From a virus: a DNA stretch of 25,208 nt. Of this stretch, positions 14,364 to 21,341 are shown piece after piece; positions within the stretch are counted from its first letter, which is position 1, and every line of letters begins with the position of its first letter. Under the pieces are notes generated by a model that made no database searches, had not been told where the DNA came from, and saw only the letters and a program-made list of their open reading frames with translations. A program made the translations under genes and the position numbers. Where the stretch lies: the IMG/VR virus record IMGVR_UViG_3300030108_000403, positions 1 through 25,208 of that record; one strand, written 5' to 3'.

Positions 14364-15224
14364 CTAGCCATTTACGATACGTCCCTCCGCATTAGCTAAG
14401 TCAAGCTCTGTTTCAAGCTTGGCAAACTCATGCGGTTTGAGCTTACGTATCTCTGAGGTAGTCCAAACCTTTTTATTTGCATCAGAGTCTGTAGAGATAG
14501 AAACTGTATTAGTTCTAGTAACTGCCTCTGCAGCTTCTGCAGCCTTTTTCTTTTTAGGCCGACCTACCTTTTTTGTTTTGCCAATATCGGCTTTGTACAA
14601 GTCTAGAACTCGTGAAGCCCACTGAACATCATCAGAGTTTTGAGTGATACCTTCTGCAATACTAGGTGGCTGCTTACCCAACCAATCTTTAAATTCATCA
14701 GACTTTTTAAGCTCTGAAAAATCTGGGTGCAGTGCTAATAGTTGCTGATACGCACTTTTTTGTTTTAACTGCTGTTCTTGTTCACTAAGTCGGCTAACTT
14801 CTTGTCGAAGTTCAGACAACTCTTTTTCATTATTTTTAGCAGTCATTGCTTGAACTACGTTATATACGTCAGGATAATTCTCTCTGAAGTTTTCAATATC
14901 CACATCATACTCAGGCTCTTCTGCCTGTTGTGGTTGAGCTAATAGTTGCTCACGTTCCTCTTTCCACTCATGGAGTTTGGAATCATAATGTTTCTTCAGA
15001 TCATCATAACGCTTTTTGTAATCATGCTCTTCAGTCTTAATCTCCTGTTTTTCTTCAGTGGAGACTAAAATGCTTTCCTCATCATTTTGTTCTGTGTCGT
15101 TCTGATCTTCTGGGGTAGCTTCCGTTTCTTCTACAGGGTCTTCAGCATATACTTCGGCTCTGTAGCTTCCACGATAAGGGCCTGAAAAATCTTGTTCTGT
15201 TTTGTCTTGTACTTCTTTAGTCAT
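14364..15224 (-). CDS. Capsid scaffolding protein
   Basis: This is a 286-residue protein starting at ATG 15224, with a strong AAGGAGG site. The first 65 residues are highly acidic (DPVEETEATPEDQNDTEQND), followed by charged helices (KKRYDDLKKHYDSKLHEWKE, ELSELRQEVSRLSEQEQQL). Near residue 226 there is a basic patch VGRPKKKKAAEAAEAV, and the C-terminus (ELDLANAEGRIVNG) carries the helix that in podovirus scaffolds binds the coat protein. Acidic, helical composition directly upstream of the major capsid gene is diagnostic. The protein would direct procapsid assembly and leave before or during packaging. No protease domain is evident. Confidence 0.9.
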   Translation of the reverse strand: MTKEVQDKTEQDFSGPYRGSYRAEVYAEDPVEETEATPEDQNDTEQNDEESILVSTEEKQEIKTEEHDYKKRYDDLKKHYDSKLHEWKEEREQLLAQPQQAEEPEYDVDIENFRENYPDVYNVVQAMTAKNNEKELSELRQEVSRLSEQEQQLKQKSAYQQLLALHPDFSELKKSDEFKDWLGKQPPSIAEGITQNSDDVQWASRVLDLYKADIGKTKKVGRPKKKKAAEAAEAVTRTNTVSISTDSDANKKVWTTSEIRKLKPHEFAKLETELDLANAEGRIVNG

Positions 15225-15304
15225 TTTTCCTCCTTGCGGGGCCTCAATGGGGTAGCCGCAGTTGGGTTAGTCTGGCAGGGCCGCTGACTAGCGGGTAGCT
15301 GCAT
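15221..15304 (-). other. GC-rich leader with a 27-codon ORF overlapping the scaffold start
   Basis: The gap before the scaffold gene holds a complete 27-codon frame from ATG 15304 to TGA 15223-15221, overlapping the scaffold ATG as ATGA. The peptide begins MQLPASQRPCQ and ends LRPRKEEK. No ribosome site precedes its ATG (the upstream bases are pyrimidine-rich). The DNA is much more C-rich than its surroundings and can fold: CCGCT/AGCGG around AGTC (15294-15281) and TGCGG/CCGCA enclosing a 16-base loop (15260-15235), ending at the AAGGAGG of the scaffold. A near repeat GC(A/G)GCTACCC occurs twice (15302-15293, 15259-15250). A structured 5' leader or a leader peptide are both possible. Confidence 0.5.
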
Positions 15305-15319
15305 TTTAAGAGAAGAAGT

Positions 15320-16645
15320 TTATTCGCTACTAAACTGATCGAATAAAATCTTTCTTTCTCCTCCTCTTTTTTCCTCAATCTTTTCCATGTTTGTTAGTTG
15401 TGGCTCAGAAAGAGGTAACTTTATTCTTGCTATAGCATCTCTCGCTCTTTCCATTCGAGCGCGTATTCCCTCTCTATTTCTATCTCTAGCTCTCTTATAC
15501 TCTTGATGCTTTAAATATTCGTCTGCTGCCTCTGAATATCTTCCCTCATTAAGTAATCTTACCGTATCTTTACTTCCTGTAGCAGTAAGACTGCCACGAA
15601 AAAATTCTGAGAATATGGGAACTTGTATATCTAGAGGTAAAGAATTAAAAGGTTTTATTTGCTTTCTTATCTTAGGAAGACGTTTTCTTATGTCTTCAAC
15701 TAACATTACTCTAGCTTCTTCGCGAGTTGCTGTATCACCTATTTTAACACCCTCAGTACGGCCATGACCTACAGTTAATCTATCTTTAATATCGGTAGGT
15801 TTTTTAGCTTCAGGTAAATAGCCCTCGTCTTTTATTAATTGGTCTATGAGAGCATTTATAAGATTTTGCTCATCTGTTTGAGGAAATTCTAAGTCAACTT
15901 CAATACGATCTCCACTTGCAGCCCTTACAGGAACCTCTTTGTCCACTGAAGGCTCTTGTTTCTCTGCTAGTTTCTTTTCAGTTTTTTCTTGAGCGTTGTC
16001 TCTCTTATTTATTTTTTCAAGACGATCATAGCCTATGACTTTGGCTAATACTTCAGGTATAATTACTTCACCGTTACTCACTGCAACATCTGTGTCAGTG
16101 GCTTCATTGTCACTGTCTGATTTTTTAACACCTACTATAATTCCTACATCTATATCTTCAGCTTCTTTAAATCCTAATTCTATAGCTGTTCTTTTAGCTT
16201 TTTCTAGCATTTGTTTTATATCATCAAAACCTGTAAAATCAGCCGCTGCTTTGTTAATGACAAAAGAGCCACCCGTCTCACCATCACCGCCTGTCATCTC
16301 AGATTCAATATCGTCATCAACTCCAGAATCACCTTTTCCGGGTACGTTCAACAAACCAGCCATCTGTTTAAGAGTTTCCCCGCTAACCTCTGGCGTGCCT
16401 CCGGGTGCTAATTGTTCCATCTGTTGATCCATAGGAGATTGCTCAGGCATGACAGGCTGTTCAGGCATAACCTCTTGTGGAGCAGGTTGTTCACTAAATT
16501 GTTGAGGATCAACCTCTACACCAAAAGTTCTTAAAACAATAACTAGTTCAGTATCATTTAACTTTTCCATAGCAGATACTGCGATAGTTCTTTCTTCTTC
16601 AGGCAAAGCTAAAAGATTAGATTCAACTTCTTGTGCTGTTATCAT
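15320..16645 (-). CDS. Structural protein with C-terminal T4-type (GH24) lysozyme domain
   Basis: The start chosen is ATG 16645, with AGGAG 12 bases upstream; a TTG frame to 16690 lacks a ribosome site. The 441-residue product has three parts. Residues 1-120 are acidic and rich in P, E and Q. Residues 124-215 contain GGSFVINKAAADFTGF and DTDVAVSNGEVIIPEVLAKV, a module I recall from other marine phage proteins. Residues 262-410 match T4 lysozyme: KDEG with Glu274, Asp285, then LTVGHGRT with Thr291. The Asp-to-Thr spacing equals that of T4 Asp20 to Thr26. Later SEFFRGS, LLNEGRYSEAADEYL and NREGIRARMERARDAI also fit GH24. It cleaves peptidoglycan, either as a virion-borne entry enzyme (favoured by its place before the scaffold) or as the endolysin. 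Confidence 0.82.
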   Translation of the reverse strand: MITAQEVESNLLALPEEERTIAVSAMEKLNDTELVIVLRTFGVEVDPQQFSEQPAPQEVMPEQPVMPEQSPMDQQMEQLAPGGTPEVSGETLKQMAGLLNVPGKGDSGVDDDIESEMTGGDGETGGSFVINKAAADFTGFDDIKQMLEKAKRTAIELGFKEAEDIDVGIIVGVKKSDSDNEATDTDVAVSNGEVIIPEVLAKVIGYDRLEKINKRDNAQEKTEKKLAEKQEPSVDKEVPVRAASGDRIEVDLEFPQTDEQNLINALIDQLIKDEGYLPEAKKPTDIKDRLTVGHGRTEGVKIGDTATREEARVMLVEDIRKRLPKIRKQIKPFNSLPLDIQVPIFSEFFRGSLTATGSKDTVRLLNEGRYSEAADEYLKHQEYKRARDRNREGIRARMERARDAIARIKLPLSEPQLTNMEKIEEKRGGERKILFDQFSSE

Positions 16646-16683
16646 TTTTAAAATTACTCCTAGAGCTAACCCTAAAGTTAGTG

Positions 16684-18948
16684 TTACCAAATGTCGTCGC
16701 CTTCAGGATCGCCAAACCCAAAGCTTTCAGCGGCTTCTGCAGATGCGGCTGCATCTGTGCCTGTGACTGCATCCCTTGCTTCCTCCATTTCAAATGCTAA
16801 TTGCTCTTGCATGGCAAAGTCTGGGTCGCGACTTGAATCAAGACTAACTCTTCCAACTAATTCTGGATTTTGATTTGCCGATCTAGTCATACCTAATCTA
16901 TCGAATATATCTATTGTGTGATTGCTAGGGTTAGGCTTGTTATAATCATCAAGTATAGATTCACCTACTGCAGCAAAACTACCCGGAACATTAGTGCCAC
17001 CTAAGCCTTGTAAATCCAACTCAAGAGCATAGTTGTAATTCTTTTCAGCCTGTGCAGCATAATAGCCATAACTGCCAAAAACAGGTTGAGCAAGTTTTGC
17101 TATTGAACCTCTAGCTATACCTACAGCTATTTGTGCATTTTTAGCGCCTGAACTTAATGCAGCATTATTGACTGCTTGTGCATATTCTGTGGCACTAAGT
17201 TTTCCCGCTGCAAAAGCCGCGTCTGCCTTATCTAACGCTTCTTTCGTAGCAGCGCCATAATCAGCGAAAGCCATGTCTGTTTCATCTATGAAGCTCTTAT
17301 CAAATTCATCTTCTAAACCTAGTTGTGAAATAGATAAAGTGTTCGTAGAATCAAAACCAATATTCATATTGTCAGAGAGTGTAGAAGCGTAACTTTGCGC
17401 TAATTCAGGATCAGTTTGTACAGCTTGTGATAAACCAGTTACCGCTATATCAATGTTTGCTCTCTGTTCATTAGCTACTTCTGGATCAACATCAAGAAAC
17501 ATATCAATAGGTGACAGACTATTCATTGGTTGTTCTGCAAAAGGATCGAAAGTTAAACTTACGCCATTTATGTTAGCATTCATAAGACCTGAAAAACCAA
17601 CGCCTAGTGATGTAACACCTAAATCACGGGCTTCGTTTGGAACGGATAACTGACCAACTGTGCTTGCCGTAACTGAATCCCACGCATCATATGAAGCAGC
17701 TTTAGAAAAATCTGAAAGTTGGTTAATGCCTCTATTAGAATACAGATTAGATGCACGTTGCACAAAACCCATTGGGCCGGGAACTAAAGACGTAAGTATT
17801 GTTAAATACCCCGGATTTGTGCTTACTTCTAAAGTTTTTGCATCAAATACATTCCCCTTAACAGAAACAGGGTTTTGTATATCAGGACCGTATGCTATAA
17901 AATTTCCTAAAGTATTTGTTGCAGAGTTTATAGTTTCTACAGGATTAGCAGCAAACTCTTCAATAAAATTTCCAATACGATCAAAGAAATTTGTAACCTC
18001 GTTTGGAATGGCAGTTATGTCAAAACTGTTAAGTCTTGAAAGAGTATTAGCAGCATTTAAGCCTAAGTTACCAAGAGCAGCTAATGTGCTTGGATCTAAT
18101 AAATTTAAATTAGGATTATTTATAGCTCTTGAGGCAGCACCTAAATTTGAATATATGTTTACAGCCGTGTTTGTATTTGGGCCTGCTACTCTAGCTTGAC
18201 TTAATGCCGTTGCTTGGGGGTCAATGTTTCCCCGAAGACCTGCCATCGCTAAATCAGGAGCAATTCCAGCTAAAGTATCTCCCGCTGCGGTGCGACCCGG
18301 AGTCCCCTGTTGTGTCGTAGCAGCCTCTTCAGCAAAATCTATATAGCTTGCAGTTCCAGCTTGAGTAGCATCTGAACCAACAAAAGATCGTGTGTTAAAG
18401 CTTTGAACATTAGATTCGCCTATACCAGCAGTGGCAGCAGGACTCAACGGCTCAGTCTGTGGATTGTTTCTTAAAAAATTTAAGTACAAACTATCTACAG
18501 GCGCTGTTCCGGGTAACCCTCCAAGAGCTAATCTTTGTCTGCTAAGTTTACTAAAGTCTGTTGAATATGCTTCTACTTGAGAGGGAGTGTATGAGAATGC
18601 CTCTTCAGGTGTGGTATTTATTGGATTAGAGTTTATACGAGAGATAGAATCAAATAGCTGAGAATCATCATCAAAAAGAGACACTGCAGCATTTGTATCT
18701 CCATTTGCTGCTTGCTGAAGAGCCACAAAAGTTTGAATCGCTTCTTGATCTTCAGCGTAATCGTCTTCTAAACCATACTCCGCTTCGTACTCTAAAGCAG
18801 CTTCAGGATTGCCGCTTGCTATAGCACCTACAGCTTTAGTAAAGTCTTGTTTTCTTCTGCTTCTTCTACGCAGTTCAAAAGGATCAAGTTCAACAGCAGC
18901 CTTCTCTCCAACCTCAATGGTGCTTGGAGCTATCTCTAATTCAGACAT
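16684..18948 (-). CDS. Large hypothetical protein, putative internal virion protein
   Basis: The start is uncertain: ATG 18948 is used, giving 754 residues beginning MSELEIAPSTIEVGEKAAVE; GTG 18972 would add eight residues and overlap the preceding small gene. Neither has a good ribosome site, so coupling to that gene is likely. Residues 10-60 are charged (FELRRRSRRKQDF), and the rest is rich in A, N, S and L with no recognisable domain. There are mildly hydrophobic helices near the middle (SVKGNVFDAKTLEV, TILTSLVPGPMGFV) and an acidic end (GDPEGDDIW). A large helical protein between portal and scaffold is not part of the standard T7 or P22 order, and an ejection or inner-core role is the best guess from size and position. 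Confidence 0.8.
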   Translation of the reverse strand: MSELEIAPSTIEVGEKAAVELDPFELRRRSRRKQDFTKAVGAIASGNPEAALEYEAEYGLEDDYAEDQEAIQTFVALQQAANGDTNAAVSLFDDDSQLFDSISRINSNPINTTPEEAFSYTPSQVEAYSTDFSKLSRQRLALGGLPGTAPVDSLYLNFLRNNPQTEPLSPAATAGIGESNVQSFNTRSFVGSDATQAGTASYIDFAEEAATTQQGTPGRTAAGDTLAGIAPDLAMAGLRGNIDPQATALSQARVAGPNTNTAVNIYSNLGAASRAINNPNLNLLDPSTLAALGNLGLNAANTLSRLNSFDITAIPNEVTNFFDRIGNFIEEFAANPVETINSATNTLGNFIAYGPDIQNPVSVKGNVFDAKTLEVSTNPGYLTILTSLVPGPMGFVQRASNLYSNRGINQLSDFSKAASYDAWDSVTASTVGQLSVPNEARDLGVTSLGVGFSGLMNANINGVSLTFDPFAEQPMNSLSPIDMFLDVDPEVANEQRANIDIAVTGLSQAVQTDPELAQSYASTLSDNMNIGFDSTNTLSISQLGLEDEFDKSFIDETDMAFADYGAATKEALDKADAAFAAGKLSATEYAQAVNNAALSSGAKNAQIAVGIARGSIAKLAQPVFGSYGYYAAQAEKNYNYALELDLQGLGGTNVPGSFAAVGESILDDYNKPNPSNHTIDIFDRLGMTRSANQNPELVGRVSLDSSRDPDFAMQEQLAFEMEEARDAVTGTDAAASAEAAESFGFGDPEGDDIW

Positions 18949-18961
18949 TTGACTTTGTAGG

Positions 18962-19201
18962 CTAGTTACCACTTCTACTATATTCTTTCTGTTGTGTGTT
19001 AACTTGCGTCTTCAGGGATAGAAGGTGATCCACCACTTGCACCTTGCCCTGCAGCAAGCGCATCTCTGAGTCCGATTTCTCCACCACCAGCAGGGCCTGA
19101 TTGCGCTCCTTCAGGTCCTTGAGGTAAGTCTCCAGACTGTCCCATGCCGCCGGGTTGTTGACCAGCGGCAGCAGGGTCTGACATGTTTCCTTGTTGAGCA
19201 T
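18962..19201 (-). CDS. 79-residue helical protein overprinted on the portal 3' end
   Basis: This frame starts at ATG 19201 inside the portal gene, with GAGAGG 6 bases upstream, a better ribosome site than several accepted genes here have. It overlaps the portal by 203 bases in another frame and ends 37 bases beyond the portal stop. The product reads as an ordinary amphipathic protein (LLPLVNNPAAWDSLETYLKD, then MRLLQGKVQVVDHLLSL). The form (NNP..W..L..YL, a helix, then a G+.QV...L..L end) recalls small proteins encoded after portal genes in other podoviruses (from memory). The overlapped portal end is low-complexity G/Q/P sequence, as expected if this frame carries the constraint. Function unknown. 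Confidence 0.72.
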   Translation of the reverse strand: MLNKETCQTLLPLVNNPAAWDSLETYLKDLKERNQALLVVEKSDSEMRLLQGKVQVVDHLLSLKTQVNTQQKEYSRSGN

Positions 19202-21095
19202 TTAATCCTCTCAATACCTCTGCAAAGATTTGTGCGTCGTTGATGTCGTTTACCAACAAATCAGGATCAATGTCCTGTGCAATAGCTAACTCCCGTACAA
19301 GGTTTGGAATCTTGATAAATGGAGCAAGCATTGGATTTGCCACTGTTTGTAGAAGCGCGGTTAGACGCTGACTGCGAACCTCTTTCTGCATAACTGCAGC
19401 GGTCCCTTGTGGCTTAATCTCCAAATCTCCCTGTATCTCAGGACGGTCCTCAGTAAACTGCATATTCCAAAAGAACATGTATTCACCAAGTGGCTTGAGA
19501 AGAAAATCGTCAATGTTTTTTATTACAGTTTTTACACTGAGGTTAGCTCCGCCCAGTAGCATACTTAGCCCTGCAGCGGTACGTCCTGTACCAGACACAC
19601 CTGTTTGCCCGTGCATGATGCTAGGCAGTCCAGTTTCTTCGTCGGCTAACTGTCGTGCAGCCTGATACATCTGTATGTTTTCACCAGCGGTGTTTGGAAA
19701 CTTTACAGCGTTGATAGCTGTACCAGTAACACCGGACTGTCGCCTAAACACCTTACCCGGATAGATATCATAGTTCTGTCCCGGTACAAGAGATGCCTCA
19801 TCTACATCAAATACTACGTTACCAGCTAATGCTAAGTTGTCAATAGCCATTCTTACATGACCATTCATTAGTAGTTGAGCATCTTCCATATTCTCTGGTA
19901 TACCAATGCCAAACAACTGATATGGATTAATTTCATACGGCGTTGCAAAGAAAGGTATACGATAAGGCACAAATGGGTTGAGGACTAATCGTAAAACCTC
20001 ATTACCACAGACCCACACATTAACAGGAACCTCTGCAAGATCGCTAAACTCTATAGGTATGCCCATCTCTTCTACAAGCTTGCTATCCATGTTACCCCAA
20101 AACTCAAGCACCTCGTACCTGTCAACAGCAGCAAGATCCTCTAAGCTCTCTGCACGAATAGTATCTTCAAAGTATTTATCCGTGTAGTTAGGACCAGCAT
20201 TTAAACAAGTTGCAATAGCTTCTGGGTTAAAAAACGGCTTGTCCATCAAGTCTCGCATTTGTGACCTGTTAAGACGGTGACGTTGAATTACATAGGAACA
20301 ATCATCCACACTAGTAGCGGTGGGGTCTGGGTAAAAGTTCCAACATGAAACTGACTCAAGGCGTGGTACAAGTTTTTTGTAGGGAGAGTAATTCTTATCG
20401 TTATCCCACCTGTGTAAAGTTTTACTTTCATTTAGTGGTCCTTTTACAATGCCCGTGCCAAGAAGAGCGCACTCAAATAGTGAATGACGCAATATGTTTG
20501 TGGCGTTGTTCTCATGTAACTGATCATGAATGAGCTTTTCCATGAGACGCGCTGTTTCGCGTGAAGGAGATATCTGAGGTTCACCCAAACGACTTGGGCC
20601 TTCTTCCAGATCAATACCCTCATATTTATCGGCTAGTCCTGCTAACGGAGAAGCCTCAGTGGCTCCCGGTGGTAAATCACGGCCATCGCCGGGAAAACCA
20701 TAAGGGTCCATCATAGGCTCTTCTTGTTGTTCCTCTGGCATCGGGTTTTGGCTGAGATGCGCGAACTCTGCAACACCTTCAGGCACAGGGCTAGGCTCAA
20801 CCACGATTGGGAACTTTTTGTTAGCAAAAAGCACGTCAATCATTTGCCCGTAAGCAGCAAGAACTTTTGTTTTGGTAATCTTAACAAAAACTCTACTGTT
20901 CTCAGATTCACGAAACTGAGTTGTAGAATCGTAGATACCTCTAAAGTTTTTGTAGGCTTTTAGCCAGCGTTGTTCATGCTGGTAACGACCATGCTCTGCT
21001 TCTTCAAACTTAGATTTAACAGTACCAACTACGTTTGTAGAAGCTTCATCGACAAAGCCCACCGCTGCGGCATCGCCTAAAGGTGAATCCTCCAT
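18999..21095 (-). CDS. Portal protein
   Basis: This is a 698-residue protein starting at ATG 21095, with GAGG about 8 bases upstream. Helical segments KSKFEEAEHGRYQHEQRWLK and RVFVKITKTKVLAAYGQMID open the fold. The middle has SVSCWNFYPDPTATSVDDCS and a tyrosine/proline-rich wing (PFVPYRIPFFATPYEINPYQ). Residues about 484-545 (DEETGLPSIMHGQTG, then GRTAAGLSMLLGGANLSVKT) are the conserved stem and tunnel-loop region of large podovirus portals. Twelve copies form the ring through which terminase packs DNA. The length is in the range of P22-type portals (about 700) rather than T7 gp8 (about 536). From residue 632 the sequence is G/Q/P-rich, low-complexity and overprinted by another gene. Confidence 0.93.
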   Translation of the reverse strand: MEDSPLGDAAAVGFVDEASTNVVGTVKSKFEEAEHGRYQHEQRWLKAYKNFRGIYDSTTQFRESENSRVFVKITKTKVLAAYGQMIDVLFANKKFPIVVEPSPVPEGVAEFAHLSQNPMPEEQQEEPMMDPYGFPGDGRDLPPGATEASPLAGLADKYEGIDLEEGPSRLGEPQISPSRETARLMEKLIHDQLHENNATNILRHSLFECALLGTGIVKGPLNESKTLHRWDNDKNYSPYKKLVPRLESVSCWNFYPDPTATSVDDCSYVIQRHRLNRSQMRDLMDKPFFNPEAIATCLNAGPNYTDKYFEDTIRAESLEDLAAVDRYEVLEFWGNMDSKLVEEMGIPIEFSDLAEVPVNVWVCGNEVLRLVLNPFVPYRIPFFATPYEINPYQLFGIGIPENMEDAQLLMNGHVRMAIDNLALAGNVVFDVDEASLVPGQNYDIYPGKVFRRQSGVTGTAINAVKFPNTAGENIQMYQAARQLADEETGLPSIMHGQTGVSGTGRTAAGLSMLLGGANLSVKTVIKNIDDFLLKPLGEYMFFWNMQFTEDRPEIQGDLEIKPQGTAAVMQKEVRSQRLTALLQTVANPMLAPFIKIPNLVRELAIAQDIDPDLLVNDINDAQIFAEVLRGLNAQQGNMSDPAAAGQQPGGMGQSGDLPQGPEGAQSGPAGGGEIGLRDALAAGQGASGGSPSIPEDAS

Positions 21096-21111
21096 GGACT
21101 TTCCTCTTTAC

Positions 21112-21324
21112 TTAGTAGTCTTTTTCGTCAGCCATGCGGAAGACTGCCGGATCGACCGTATTGGTCGCTTGACGAGGCATGTCTACCTGCAGCGCGTCAC
21201 GATCAATTGGGCCAATAAGCATTTGATCAAGACCTTCACGGTAGAGAGAACTTTCAGCGGCTTCGCTGAGTTCACCCTGCTTGCTCATCATACCCATAAT
21301 GTAATCTGCTCCATACGCTTTCAT
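21112..21324 (-). CDS. Small hypothetical protein between unknown structural protein and portal
   Basis: This is a 70-residue protein starting at ATG 21324, with AAAGGAA about 8 bases upstream. The frame is intact and spaced normally, 17 bases after the 602-residue gene and 16 bases before the portal. The sequence begins KAYGADYIMGMMSKQGE and ends DPAVFRMADEKDY. It has no membrane segment, signal or metal motif. The spacing and ribosome site support a real gene. A small head-completion or assembly protein is possible from the context next to the portal, but nothing in the sequence proves it. Confidence 0.75.
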   Translation of the reverse strand: MKAYGADYIMGMMSKQGELSEAAESSLYREGLDQMLIGPIDRDALQVDMPRQATNTVDPAVFRMADEKDY

Positions 21325-21341
21325 AGGTTTTCCTTTCTATG

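Noticed and set aside
16666-16681. Small hairpin CTAAC/GTTAG in the gap before the lysozyme gene
   Set aside because: A 5-bp AT-rich stem without a T run is expected by chance; not strong enough to call a terminator.
16646-16690. TTG-initiated hydrophobic extension (VTLTLGLALGVILK) of the lysozyme protein, looking like a signal peptide
   Set aside because: No ribosome site precedes it, while AGGAG precedes ATG 16645; the extension would also overlap the upstream stop.
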